Below, piece after piece: positions 52,405 to 61,110 of a DNA stretch of 64,000 bases (position 1 is its first letter; each line of letters opens with the position of its first letter). The translations under genes and the position numbers were made by a program. Source of the stretch: an uncultured Caldilineaceae bacterium (GTDB lineage: Bacteria > Chloroflexota > Anaerolineae > Caldilineales > Caldilineaceae); assembly GCA_958295915.1 (NCBI GenBank), contig OY282381.1, positions 4,672,722-4,736,721 of the forward strand, given 5' to 3'. The notes below the pieces were generated by a model, which was not told the origin of the DNA, did no database searches, and saw only the letters and a list, made by a program, of their open reading frames with translations.

Positions 52405-53184
52405 TCAAGCACCGCTGAGGCATGAGCGCCCTGCAGGTGTTGAACCGGCGGGAATGCCGAACAGCGCGCCTCGTCCTGGCAGGCGGGGCTCGACGCCGAG
52501 CATCCCCAAGGCCTGCCAACCGGTCGCCTGATTGGACGTGACAACTGGCTTGCCAATGTGTTGTTCCAGGTCAGCGATGAAGTCGGCGGTCTTCTGCCCC
52601 GTACAGCTGATCAGAATAGCCTCTGCCCCAGGAACGTCCGACCTTTCCGCAGCCTCCCGGATGGTCGCGGCAGGTACAAGACCGTGATCCTGAGGAAAGT
52701 GTAGAGCGTTGCTGTTGACCACCTCAATATCGCATTCAGCGAGATAGCTGTTGAGCGCCTGGTTCACGTCTTCCAGGTAAGGAGAGGCTGTGGCGACTCG
52801 CGTAACCCCCAAAGCGTGTAGCGCGTTGACGATGGCCGAGCTGGATGTGGTGCAAGGCAGGCCGGTGGCTTCCTCGACGCCTTTCTTGAGAGCCGTATCT
52901 CCCGCCACACCGCGTACGAAACTGGCCGTAGTGCAGTAGTAGGCGAAAATACGGGGCTTCAAGCGCATCAGACGGGCGGCAGCCGCTTCGATATCCCCAT
53001 TTTCCGCCAACCAGATTCCGAAGGCCAGGCTGCTGTCTTCCATCGGCACATGCGTGCGCACAGACACCATAGAGACTTCGTCAGGTAGGAATCTGCGAAA
53101 CTCGTCAAGTGTACAGTTGATGTCGTAGTCTATCCACATGTCATCAGGATAGATCGCGCCCAATGTCAGGTTTTCTTGTGACAT
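52405..53184 (-). CDS. Arylmalonate decarboxylase/maleate isomerase-like (Amdase) protein
   Basis: 259 residues of the Asp/Glu racemase superfamily, Amdase branch. Both catalytic Cys are present: C84 in YYCTTASF and C194 in ISCTGQKT, then SNQATGWQALGMLG. The second agrees with the position in maleate isomerase NicE. Two Cys favour isomerase or racemase chemistry over decarboxylation. The last 25 residues (PGRGALFGIPAGSTPAGRS) run on in low-complexity sequence. It lies 20 bases after the DUF6807 gene. Confidence 0.83.
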   Translation of the reverse strand: MSQENLTLGAIYPDDMWIDYDINCTLDEFRRFLPDEVSMVSVRTHVPMEDSSLAFGIWLAENGDIEAAAARLMRLKPRIFAYYCTTASFVRGVAGDTALKKGVEEATGLPCTTSSSAIVNALHALGVTRVATASPYLEDVNQALNSYLAECDIEVVNSNALHFPQDHGLVPAATIREAAERSDVPGAEAILISCTGQKTADFIADLEQHIGKPVVTSNQATGWQALGMLGVEPRLPGRGALFGIPAGSTPAGRSCLSGA

Positions 53185-53203
53185 AACGTCTCTTTTCTCC
53201 GCT

Positions 53204-54466
53204 TCACCGCTGCAGTGCGCGCCTTGTCACCGCCGGCGGGTATGCAAAGTCAGCATACTGGGACGCGATCCGGGCCGTGTCATCACCGGCATGCGCGAAA
53301 ACGCGATAACGCAACTGCAGGCTCTCGTCGCCGCGCAGCGTGACGGCTTCGCGGGCGAACGGGGCGACGCACATCCAGCCATCGTCGCGGACGTGCCAGA
53401 TGGCCGGGTGGTGGATGTTGTCCGGGTGGTCGAATATGGCGAGGCCGTTGGTCTCGTCGGGAGTGATGGGCCCGGCGTAGTCGCACCATTCCGCCGGCCG
53501 CCGATGGAGTTCCGCCTCGTTCAGCCCACCGCGCGCAGTGCAGACGCGGCCGCCGGCCCGCGTTACCTCCAACGAATGGGCCACCCGCGCCGCCAGAATG
53601 CCGAATGTAGATCGACCGAACGTGACCCGCTCAACCCGCGGCCGGAAGGTCAGGTCGAAGTCGATCAGCTGCTCGCGGCCAGCAAGAGGGTATATGCGCA
53701 CTCGCCGGATTTCGCTGAGCAACGCCTCTCCGCTATGGCTGATCCAGTCGAGCTCCATCTCCAGCCTGGCATAGACCGGCCCGTCCTCCTGTTTGAGAAA
53801 CTTCCGCTGCGCGATGCGCCCAATACCGACAAGAGGTGAATCGCTGCCGGCAAAGAAATGCAGGTGTTCGGTTTCAAAGCACACATCGTTCACATTCTCG
53901 TGTTCAATCCACAGCGAGCGATGATGGTCATGACCACCGTCAAAATCCCTCGGATGCCCCAAACGTGTGAGCGGCCGACCACTGGGCCCGATCACAGGGT
54001 AGAAGAACGGTTTGGGATACTGCGCGCTGTAGCAGTATCCCAGCAGCTTGCGACCATCGTGCGTGACCCAGACGCGATCGTGCGCGTCCGGCCAAATCTG
54101 AACCTGTGGGAATGGCAGAGGTCTGCCGGCAGAGGGCTCCGCCATATCAAGGACGAAACGTCGTGGCCAGGTGGACCGGGGTGGCGCCAGCCAGGTCAGA
54201 ATGGCCCGGTCAGGCGCATCAGCCTTCAACTCGACTTGGGCCGCTAGAGGCAACCCTTGCGGTTGCCCAGAGCGGACGCTGCCCCGACCATACCCCTGCC
54301 GGTCATCCGCCAGGCGCTCCTGCATCCAGAAGCCAACCCGACGCCGGTCGATGTGCGCCGGCTCGATGCCCAGCGACCCCAGGTCGATGATGGCGTTCAG
54401 CAATGTCTCCTCTGATGTCGCCGCGCCAGCCGGGGCCGCGACCTCAAAGATCAATCTCTGTGTCAT
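53204..54466 (-). CDS. DUF6807 (PmoA-like) family protein with internal repeat insertion
   Basis: 420 residues. The galactose-mutarotase-like beta-sandwich family annotated DUF6807/PmoA is recognisable by KPFFYPVIGPSGRPLTR, DHHRSLWIEHENVND and NGLAIFDHPDN. Role unknown, perhaps carbohydrate binding. Within the N-terminal third the residues SGQPQGLPLAA are encoded by a GGCAACC-CTTGC-GGTTGCC palindrome (54249-54267) of the dispersed family, which keeps the frame. The ATG at 54466 is preceded by a weak site. It follows FAH in the leftward set. Confidence 0.75.
   Translation of the reverse strand: MTQRLIFEVAAPAGAATSEETLLNAIIDLGSLGIEPAHIDRRRVGFWMQERLADDRQGYGRGSVRSGQPQGLPLAAQVELKADAPDRAILTWLAPPRSTWPRRFVLDMAEPSAGRPLPFPQVQIWPDAHDRVWVTHDGRKLLGYCYSAQYPKPFFYPVIGPSGRPLTRLGHPRDFDGGHDHHRSLWIEHENVNDVCFETEHLHFFAGSDSPLVGIGRIAQRKFLKQEDGPVYARLEMELDWISHSGEALLSEIRRVRIYPLAGREQLIDFDLTFRPRVERVTFGRSTFGILAARVAHSLEVTRAGGRVCTARGGLNEAELHRRPAEWCDYAGPITPDETNGLAIFDHPDNIHHPAIWHVRDDGWMCVAPFAREAVTLRGDESLQLRYRVFAHAGDDTARIASQYADFAYPPAVTRRALQR
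54249..54267. repeat. GGCAACC palindrome inside a coding region
   Basis: GGCAACC-CTTGC-GGTTGCC, 7-bp perfect stem, in frame within the DUF6807 gene. Relatives at 17414 and 28291 are intergenic. Confidence 0.85.
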
Positions 54467-54523
54467 CTTATTTCACTATTCCCGCCAGTTGACCACTGAT
54501 CCATCCGCTTCATCCGCTTGCGT

Positions 54524-55417
54524 TCATGCCTCACTGTCCGCCGCGACAGAATTGCGTAAGATCCCAATCTCCGCAATCTCCAGTTCAACCGTGTCGCCAG
54601 GTGTAAGCCCCCCTGGGTGAACCGGTGTCCCCGTGGCGATGATATCGCCCGCTTCCAGCGACATGTATTGGCTGATGTACTCGATCAGGAAGGGGATCTG
54701 AAATAACATGGTGTTGGTATTGGCTTCTGCGACCACCTCGCCGTTGACGCGCATCGTCATCGCCAGATTGTGCGGATCGCCGACTGCATCCGGCAATACC
54801 ACGTAGGGGCCAATGGGGGTGAAGGTATCGATGCCCTTGGTGTATGACCACGGACGTTGCGCCTCCCAAGCGACGTTCTGGAGATCGCGGGCCGTCACGT
54901 CGTTGAGCGCAGTGTAGCCAGCCACGTAGTCCATCGCATCCGCCCGCGCTATATGGCTGCCACGCCGGCCAATGATGACAGTCAGCTCGATCTCAGGCTC
55001 CACGACGTTCAGGTTTTTCCTGTAGATGATAGGCTCCTCCGGGCCGATGATAGAGGAGGCCGGCTTGAAGAAGAGCGGCGGCTCATCAGGATCATCTTCA
55101 CCCGGATGGGAATAGTTGCCGCCCAGCGCGATGAGCTTGCCCGGCTGCGGGATGGGCGCGCGCAATTTGGGCGCGGCAACGACAAAAGCATCCTGCAGGT
55201 TGTGTTGGGCCACAAACGTCAGGACTGCCGCGAATGTCTGACGCTGGAACAGGCCGGCGCGCATCAAGGTAACCATATCTGTTACCAACTGCGGACACTC
55301 TTTCCCGCTCTGAATAAGCTGTTGGGCCTGATACGCGCGGGAGAAGTCCAATACCCCCGCATCGGTCACAATACCGATGTGATTATGACCGCCATGATCG
55401 AACAAGGCGATTTTCAT
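54524..55417 (-). CDS. Fumarylacetoacetate hydrolase (FAH) family protein
   Basis: 297 residues. LIALGGNYSHPGEDD, EPEIELTVIIGRRG (metal Glu pair), YTALNDVTARDLQ (metal Asp) and GDIIATGTPVHPGG are standard. Members hydrolyse C-C bonds of acylpyruvates, or dehydrate or decarboxylate sugar-derived keto acids. The ATG at 55417 follows AGGAGGCAGG. A VOC gene precedes it by 23 bases. Confidence 0.92.
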   Translation of the reverse strand: MKIALFDHGGHNHIGIVTDAGVLDFSRAYQAQQLIQSGKECPQLVTDMVTLMRAGLFQRQTFAAVLTFVAQHNLQDAFVVAAPKLRAPIPQPGKLIALGGNYSHPGEDDPDEPPLFFKPASSIIGPEEPIIYRKNLNVVEPEIELTVIIGRRGSHIARADAMDYVAGYTALNDVTARDLQNVAWEAQRPWSYTKGIDTFTPIGPYVVLPDAVGDPHNLAMTMRVNGEVVAEANTNTMLFQIPFLIEYISQYMSLEAGDIIATGTPVHPGGLTPGDTVELEIAEIGILRNSVAADSEA

Positions 55418-55440
55418 AGATTCCTGCCTCCTGTTTGGAA

Positions 55441-55884
55441 TTACGAATCGATCAACTCCTGATCGTCCAGACGAACGCCATCCCACTCATCCTTGCGTTC
55501 CGTGATGTCGAGGATGTTCCCGTCCGGATCGGTCGTTTTGAACGACCCCACCGGAACGCGGGAGTAATCGAATGCCTTTTCCACCTTGACATCCTCGACC
55601 AGAATCTCCATGCCCTCCTCGCGCACAAGGTGATAGACGTCCTCCAGATTCTCCACAATCAACCCAAGGTGGATGTACTCGCCTTCATGGCTGAAGGTCG
55701 GCCGTTCTTCCCCCTCGTACTGAATGAGGGTCAGGTTCACAGTGCCATCCGTGAGATAGCAACCCGGAGGAAAGCCTTCGTCGTACACATAGCGCAGAAA
55801 CTGCAATCCCAGTATCCGTTCGTAAAAAGCGCGTGACCGCTCCAGATCTTTTGTTCGCAATGCCACATGGCGCAAAAGGCTCAT
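55441..55884 (-). CDS. VOC/glyoxalase family protein
   Basis: 147 residues. Two beta-alpha-beta-beta-beta modules: RHVALRTKDLERSRAFYERILG, then YIHLGLIVENLEDVYHLV, ending TDPDGNILDITER. The His of RHVAL, His of YIHLG and Glu of ITE are likely metal ligands. Could act as glyoxalase, epimerase or dioxygenase. Tight spacing to Gfo/Idh and FAH genes shows one operon. Confidence 0.9.
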   Translation of the reverse strand: MSLLRHVALRTKDLERSRAFYERILGLQFLRYVYDEGFPPGCYLTDGTVNLTLIQYEGEERPTFSHEGEYIHLGLIVENLEDVYHLVREEGMEILVEDVKVEKAFDYSRVPVGSFKTTDPDGNILDITERKDEWDGVRLDDQELIDS

Positions 55885-55899
55885 AGGTTCGCTCCTTTC

Positions 55900-56955
55900 C
55901 TAAGTCCATTCCTGTATGCCGCGTCCCCAGATAGTGGGCAGCTCGCCGCTTTCCAGCATCAGATCCAACGGCGACGTCCGCGCATCGTAGGGGAACCTGA
56001 TGCGCACGCCACCCTGTCGGCGCGATTCATAGGCCGCCATCGTCAGGGCTAAGGCCAGCCGACCAGAGTGTCCATCCGAAATCGATCGACGATCTTCGTC
56101 CAGGCAGGCCACAACTTCAGTTATAGCGCCCACCCAGGGATCATTGTCCTGTGTCGGAATCGGCATCCCATCGCGGAAGACCGTCGAGCCAGACTGTTCC
56201 TGAGTCCACAGCCGCATCTGCGGTTGCCAGCCGCCATGGGCCTTGGCTTCGATGCGCCCCTGCGCGCCTTCCCAGATGAATCCTTCGTAGCGGTATTTCG
56301 TGTAGCCACCATAAACCAATTTCCCCCGCACACCGCCAGCGAATCCCACCACAGCAAACAGATCCTCCCGCTCCCCGTGCCGTTCCACATCCCGCTCCAG
56401 GTGAGCGAAGATCCACTCCGGCTCCCCACCAAACATGCATAATGTGTCAAAACTGTGTGTGGCGTTGTTTGTAAGCTCACCCATATCGCCGATGGCCTGC
56501 GCCTCAACGCTGAGCAACTCGCCAATCGCGCCCTGGTCGATCAGGTCTTTGATCTGCCGATAGTTCGCTTCAAAGCGCATGGTGTGGTCGACGATAAGTT
56601 TGACGCCAGCCCGCTCACAGGCTTCAATCATGCGGTCGGCCTCGCCGAGATTCAGAGCCATGGGCTTTTCGCAAAAGATGGCCTTGACACCGGCTCTGGC
56701 GCCGGCCAACGTCGGCTCGACGTGCTGATGGTTGCGTGTGCATATGCTCAGAATGTCCAGATCTTCCCGGGCAAGCATCTCTGTGTAGTCGGTATAGCGC
56801 CGACCCACATCCCACTTTTCACCAAACGTATGCACGGCCGCGGACACAATGTCCGCCGCCGCCGCCAATGTTACCCCAGGAGTGGCCCGATAGCCGCCAG
56901 CGTGAACCTGCGCGATATGGCCGCAGCCGATAATCCCTGCTCTGTACTCAGCCAT
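55900..56955 (-). CDS. Gfo/Idh/MocA family dehydrogenase
   Basis: 351 residues. GIIGCGHIAQVHAGGY is a classic nucleotide turn, and FCEKPMALNLGEAD supplies the catalytic Lys. The C-terminal sheet has FAGGVRGKLVYGG. The stop of the preceding GNAT gene begins at the very next base, so translation is coupled. Likely oxidises a sugar or cyclitol in this gene set. Confidence 0.9.
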   Translation of the reverse strand: MAEYRAGIIGCGHIAQVHAGGYRATPGVTLAAAADIVSAAVHTFGEKWDVGRRYTDYTEMLAREDLDILSICTRNHQHVEPTLAGARAGVKAIFCEKPMALNLGEADRMIEACERAGVKLIVDHTMRFEANYRQIKDLIDQGAIGELLSVEAQAIGDMGELTNNATHSFDTLCMFGGEPEWIFAHLERDVERHGEREDLFAVVGFAGGVRGKLVYGGYTKYRYEGFIWEGAQGRIEAKAHGGWQPQMRLWTQEQSGSTVFRDGMPIPTQDNDPWVGAITEVVACLDEDRRSISDGHSGRLALALTMAAYESRRQGGVRIRFPYDARTSPLDLMLESGELPTIWGRGIQEWT

Positions 56956-58050
56956 TCATGCCCCCCGCCCTCGATATATCGTGATCGCCGCTTGCTGCTG
57001 GAAGCCCAACTGCCGGTAGAGACGCAATGCCCCCGAATTCAGGCTATCCATGTCCAGCTCGACCCGCGTGAACCCGTCTTGCCGCAGACGGCGCAAGGCT
57101 TCCCGCATCAGGCAATAACCCAAACCCCGGCGTCGGAAATTCGGATGAACCCCCAGGATATGGAGATGAGCCAACCCTTGTTCACCAGCTTTCAAGCTGG
57201 GGGTACAATGGCAGATGCCGACAATCGCGCCTCTTGCCTCCATCACCAGGCTGAGCGTATTGCGAAAACGGGGAGAGGCCACATGACGCCCCCAGCTCTC
57301 CTCCGTATATGAAATGTCGCCCCAGTGCTCGGCAAAGGCCAAATTGACAGCCTGCGCCCAGGCCGGCGCGTCCCCAGCGCGGTACGACCGCAGTAAAATC
57401 CCCTCCAACCCGCCGGAACTCGACTCTTCAGCTATACTCGTCTCCATCAGATTGCAGGCCAGGATTGCGAAAGTGCGGACCGCTGTCAGGCCGGCGATGC
57501 CCAAGGCGACCCGGGTGTCTGTGTCTTCGTCCAGCCCACGAGCCTCCACAGTACAAGTAGCGGCTCCGCCGCTTCCCTGCGTTGCCTCTGCCGCCAGCAG
57601 GCGGATGCGGCCGAGCCCCGCGCTGAGCAAATCAGCCACGGGAATGACCGTGCGCTGATCCGGATCCACCACCCAGTCGAGCATCCATAGCGCATCAGAG
57701 CCCGACCGGACGGGGTAGACCGCTATACAGGCGTCAAGAGAAGAATCGGATGCAGCCAGCAGAATATGACCTGAGATCCGCTCCAGGCAGCTGCCAAGTC
57801 GGCCACGCGCCTCGGCGCCGGTCAGGCCACGTTCCAGACCCAAAGGGTAGCGCGGCGCCAACGCGAAGAGTGGCAGGTCGTCCGCGGCGACGGCCAAGAG
57901 GGGCCGATCCACGCCATCGGCCCGATCCGCTCTGTCCACTAGACGCCCCAGACCCGGCCGATCGCCGCTCTGGTAATCACGCAGTTTGATTGCCCAGCGG
58001 TTTTTAGACTGTGATTCTTCTGATCTATAGGATGAGCAGGATACAGTCAT
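56956..58050 (-). CDS. Protein with two GNAT acetyltransferase domains
   Basis: 364 residues from an ATG at 58050 (a TTG two codons earlier is possible). The N-terminal GNAT-like half (IKLRDYQSGDRPGL, LDWVVDPDQ) lacks a clear acetyl-CoA loop. The C-terminal half is complete with ILGVHPNFRRRGLGYCLM and a YRQLGF end. Tandem GNATs often keep one active and one structural half. It may acylate an amino sugar or amine of the pathway. Adjacent to Gfo/Idh without any gap. Confidence 0.83.
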   Translation of the reverse strand: MTVSCSSYRSEESQSKNRWAIKLRDYQSGDRPGLGRLVDRADRADGVDRPLLAVAADDLPLFALAPRYPLGLERGLTGAEARGRLGSCLERISGHILLAASDSSLDACIAVYPVRSGSDALWMLDWVVDPDQRTVIPVADLLSAGLGRIRLLAAEATQGSGGAATCTVEARGLDEDTDTRVALGIAGLTAVRTFAILACNLMETSIAEESSSGGLEGILLRSYRAGDAPAWAQAVNLAFAEHWGDISYTEESWGRHVASPRFRNTLSLVMEARGAIVGICHCTPSLKAGEQGLAHLHILGVHPNFRRRGLGYCLMREALRRLRQDGFTRVELDMDSLNSGALRLYRQLGFQQQAAITIYRGRGA

Positions 58051-58064
58051 GGTCAATCCTGGAT

Positions 58065-58841
58065 TTAGGTCGCAGCCAGCAGCTTCCCAAATCCGCGCTG
58101 CGATTCATGCGATGTATTCTGCGGCCGCAACTGCCCCGCCAGTCGCAGCGCTTCCCACATGGTAACTTGATTTGCTGTCAGCACAGGTTTGCCCACCGCA
58201 GCTTCCAGATCAGGCAGAAACGCTGTCGTGTGCAAAGCCGTATCCGGAACGAGAATCCCCTCTGCCTCAGGGTGGTCGTTGGCCTGGACAAAGGCCAGTG
58301 CCTCCCCTCGATCGACTTCACCTACCTCAACAGCCGTCCAGATATCCAAGCTCTGTAGATGCGCGACCTCGATCTCCCCTTCTCCAAGAAAGCGGCGAAA
58401 TTCAGCGGCCAGATCCTGAGGATAGGTTGCGGCAATCGCCACCCGTTGGATTTGCAGTGCGCGCAGAGCGTTCACAAAGGCGAGGGACGTGCTGGAGGCG
58501 GGAACGCCAAGCCGATCGGCAATGTTTTGGGCCTGCTCCCGAGCCCCAGCCAATCCGTAGACGAAGCTCCCACTCGTGCAGGCCCACATGCAGACAGCGA
58601 CGTTGTGTTCCCGTAGCTCTTCGACGCCCGGCAATAGATGTTCCCAATCGCCCGTGCGCCGACACTCCTCGACCGTATGCAGATCGGTCGCATCGGTGTG
58701 CGCGATGAAGACATCCACAGCCGGCTCCAACCTGGCAGCCATGTAGGGATAATCGTCCTCAGCCGAGTGCAAAGGATAGAGAATGCCAATGCGGAGAGCC
58801 GGGATCGCGGGCATCTCGCCCGCATCGAGAGCTGGATTCAT
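58065..58841 (-). CDS. Amdase-like protein with second Cys replaced by Asp
   Basis: 258 residues, Asp/Glu racemase superfamily, Amdase branch. The first Cys is kept (C88 in MWACTSGSFVYG). The second site reads LVPDTALHTTAF, with Asp at residue 200 where a Cys stands in the protein encoded at 52405. Maleate isomerase needs both, and arylmalonate decarboxylase uses the other single Cys, so the chemistry must differ. The start is unresolved: ATG at 58841 or 58814. The region between carries a GCGGGC-ATCTC-GCCCGC repeat encoding DAGEMPAIPA, so the natural N-terminus may begin near LRIGILYP. Confidence 0.75.
   Translation of the reverse strand: MNPALDAGEMPAIPALRIGILYPLHSAEDDYPYMAARLEPAVDVFIAHTDATDLHTVEECRRTGDWEHLLPGVEELREHNVAVCMWACTSGSFVYGLAGAREQAQNIADRLGVPASSTSLAFVNALRALQIQRVAIAATYPQDLAAEFRRFLGEGEIEVAHLQSLDIWTAVEVGEVDRGEALAFVQANDHPEAEGILVPDTALHTTAFLPDLEAAVGKPVLTANQVTMWEALRLAGQLRPQNTSHESQRGFGKLLAAT
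58807..58823. repeat. GCGGGC-ATCTC-GCCCGC palindrome in a gene start
   Basis: Perfect 6-bp stem inside the first codons of the Amdase-like gene. A near-copy lies at 26074-26090. Confidence 0.8.
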
Positions 58842-58937
58842 GCAAAACCAACTATGATTTCTGTGATCGACCGTGATCTGTTCCGCGCTGCAACTGTCCG
58901 CGCCCCTAACCACTAACCACTGGCCACTGCAGTCCCT

Positions 58938-60371
58938 CTACAGTGTCGCTTCCACCGCGTAGAGGCTCTCGTTCAGCACTTCGATCACCCGGTCCAACTG
59001 TTCCTGGCTGATAACCAAAGGCGGCGACATTTTGAGCACATTGTGGTAGGATCCGCCGTAGTTGGTTGCGATCACGCCCCGCTGGAGAGCGGCATCGACC
59101 ACGCGTGCCCCCTCCTCTGTGGCCGGCTCCCGGGTCGTCCGGTCTTTGACAAACTCCAGCCCAACCATCATGCCCACGCCCCGCACCTCGCCAATCAGAT
59201 GATGCTCCTGCTGTAGCTCCTCCAGCCGAGACTTAAAGTATGCCCCCAGTTCCGCCCCGCGCCGCACCAGACCCTTTTCCTCGATCTCCGCCAAAGATGC
59301 CAGGGCCGCCGCGCACCCTACCGGATTGCCTAAAAAGGTGCTGGTGTGCATCATCGGCTCCCAGGCGTTGGCGATCTCCTCGCTAGTGATGGTGGCAGAG
59401 ATAGGAAAGCCGCTGGCCAGCCCCTTGCCCACCACCATAATGTCCGGCGCCACGTCATAGTAATCCATGCCAAACCAATGGCCGGTGCGCCCGAAACCGG
59501 TGATGATCTCATCGGCGATCAGCAGTATGCCGTGCTCATCGCAGAGGCGGCGCACCGTCTGCACAAATCTCTTGGGCGGCACAATCCAGCCCCCATGTCC
59601 CTGAATAGGCTCCAGAATCACAGCGGCCACATCAGCCACGCCGGAATCCGGCATGGTCAGTATATGCTCCAGATACCCGCCGTCGCAGAAGAAACAACCA
59701 TCATCGGAGTGGGTCGGACAGCGATACGGATAGGCGTAAGGCACATGAACCGTGTCGGGAAGCATATTCAGGAACGGGCGACGGTAGTAGTTCTGCGAAG
59801 AAACCGACAGCGCCCCGGTCGTCTTGCCGTGAAATCCGCCCTGAAAGGCAATGACAGTGTGACGTCCTGTGTAGATGCGCGCAGTCTTCAGCGCAGTCTC
59901 CACCGCTTCAGATCCAGTATTGGCGATGTGAGAGACCGATAGCTGGCCCGGCGCGCGCTCGGACAATTTCTCCGCCAGCTCTACTCGCTGCCGGTTGGGG
60001 TTGATCCCGCCCTGGCTGTGCATCAGTGTCTCCGCCTGTTGGGCGATAGCCTGAACGATGCGCGGGTTGCTATGGCCAGCGGTCGCTACGCAAAAGCCGG
60101 CCGTGAGGTCAATATAGACGTTGCCATCGGCGTCAACGATATTCGCGCCCCGGCTGCGTTCCCAGAAGACAGGCGTCTGGCCCCGGGGAATGATCGAGCT
60201 GGTCGGAGGTTCGACCCTGCTCAGACGCTCTGTCAGCTGCCGGGACTGCGGCCCGGGCGGCGGAACGACAATGGAGGGCAGCGCGCTGCCATCCCCCAGT
60301 GCCTGCAGATCTTTTTCGGGCTCCGTCCGGGCGTCTTTGCGTTTTTGTCTCTTTGCGTCAGCGGTTTGCAT
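58938..60371 (-). CDS. Class III pyridoxal-phosphate aminotransferase
   Basis: 477 residues. The PLP lysine is K316 in VVGKGLASG, and LIADEIITGFGRTG, NTGSEAVETALK and FQGGFHGKT are standard for the 4-aminobutyrate/ornithine-type group. A Cys-rich insert (CPTHSDDGCFFCDGG) lies mid-protein, as in some related omega-aminotransferases. The first 20 residues (DAKRQKRKDARTEP) are encoded by a CTTTGCG-type dispersed repeat, so the natural start may be downstream. It is one gene away from both the Amdase-like and DUF3830 proteins. Confidence 0.9.
   Translation of the reverse strand: MQTADAKRQKRKDARTEPEKDLQALGDGSALPSIVVPPPGPQSRQLTERLSRVEPPTSSIIPRGQTPVFWERSRGANIVDADGNVYIDLTAGFCVATAGHSNPRIVQAIAQQAETLMHSQGGINPNRQRVELAEKLSERAPGQLSVSHIANTGSEAVETALKTARIYTGRHTVIAFQGGFHGKTTGALSVSSQNYYRRPFLNMLPDTVHVPYAYPYRCPTHSDDGCFFCDGGYLEHILTMPDSGVADVAAVILEPIQGHGGWIVPPKRFVQTVRRLCDEHGILLIADEIITGFGRTGHWFGMDYYDVAPDIMVVGKGLASGFPISATITSEEIANAWEPMMHTSTFLGNPVGCAAALASLAEIEEKGLVRRGAELGAYFKSRLEELQQEHHLIGEVRGVGMMVGLEFVKDRTTREPATEEGARVVDAALQRGVIATNYGGSYHNVLKMSPPLVISQEQLDRVIEVLNESLYAVEATL
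60331..60359. repeat. CTTTGCG-type dispersed repeat in the aminotransferase start
   Basis: GCGTCTTTGCGTTTTTG followed by CTTTGCGTC. A relative lies at 40948-40972 in an intergenic gap and another, more degenerate, at 25195-25217. Confidence 0.7.
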
Positions 60372-60391
60372 TCTAATCTCCTAACCTCGAC

Positions 60392-60868
60392 TCACGATTC
60401 GATACGACGGATTACCATGCGCTCGCCCACAAAGCCCTCGCGCCAGATGCTTTCGCAGGCTGCAGCCAGACCGTCCAGATTTTCGCTGACAGTGGCGAAA
60501 ACATTGCCCGGAGCATACCCTTCGGGGCCGAGAAGAAAGTTGTTGCGGCCATAGAACAGGGCGATATCGATGAACGGCTGCCCGCTACGCCTCTCCGGAG
60601 GTATGTCGATGGAGGCAGCCGGAATCTCAAAATACAGAATATCCCCAGCAATCGGCATGATGGTCGCGTTTTCCTTGCCGGGATCTGTGCCAAAGGGCGG
60701 AACCAGCGTATAGACCTCGCGACCGGCCCAACGGGCATGATAGGCGTCCCCTTCAAGAGGAAGGGCGTTCCAGACCACTTCACAGGTGCGGGGCGCCTCC
60801 TCCTCCAAGAGCGTGGCAACCCCTCTTACATTGCGCTTAGTCAGGACAATCTCGATCTGTCGTGCCAT
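60392..60868 (-). CDS. DUF3830 family protein (second of two)
   Basis: 158 residues starting MARQIEIVLTKRNVRGVATL with YGRNNFLLGPEGYAPGNVFAT, clearly paralogous to the protein encoded at 51834. The start codon is preceded by three tandem copies of an SD-bearing unit (60869-60917). It lies 20 bases before the aminotransferase gene and two genes from an Amdase-like gene. Function unknown. Confidence 0.87.
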   Translation of the reverse strand: MARQIEIVLTKRNVRGVATLLEEEAPRTCEVVWNALPLEGDAYHARWAGREVYTLVPPFGTDPGKENATIMPIAGDILYFEIPAASIDIPPERRSGQPFIDIALFYGRNNFLLGPEGYAPGNVFATVSENLDGLAAACESIWREGFVGERMVIRRIES

Positions 60869-60917
60869 ACTGTGTTGCTCCTGATACTGTGTTGCTCCTG
60901 AACCGTGTTGCTCCTGA
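60869..60917 (-). repeat. Three tandem 16-17 bp units each holding a ribosome binding site
   Basis: Read on the minus strand the unit is TCAGGAGCAACACAGT, present three times (17, 16 and 16 bases), and the last copy runs directly into the ATG at 60868. Each copy has an AGGAG core. Confidence 0.85.
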
Positions 60918-61110
60918 GTGTGCGGAATCCCAGTGGCCAGTGCCATCTTTTTCGTTTCAGGTAACTTCAGTTCACTGACAACTGACCGATAGATTTTTGT
61001 TGAACAAAGGTACACCTGCTCAACAACGCACGCTTGCAGCGTGGCATTTGTCTGTGACGATTTTCGATCCGTGAAATCTATTTCGCATGTAGGCGACTGT
61101 AGACCATCTT

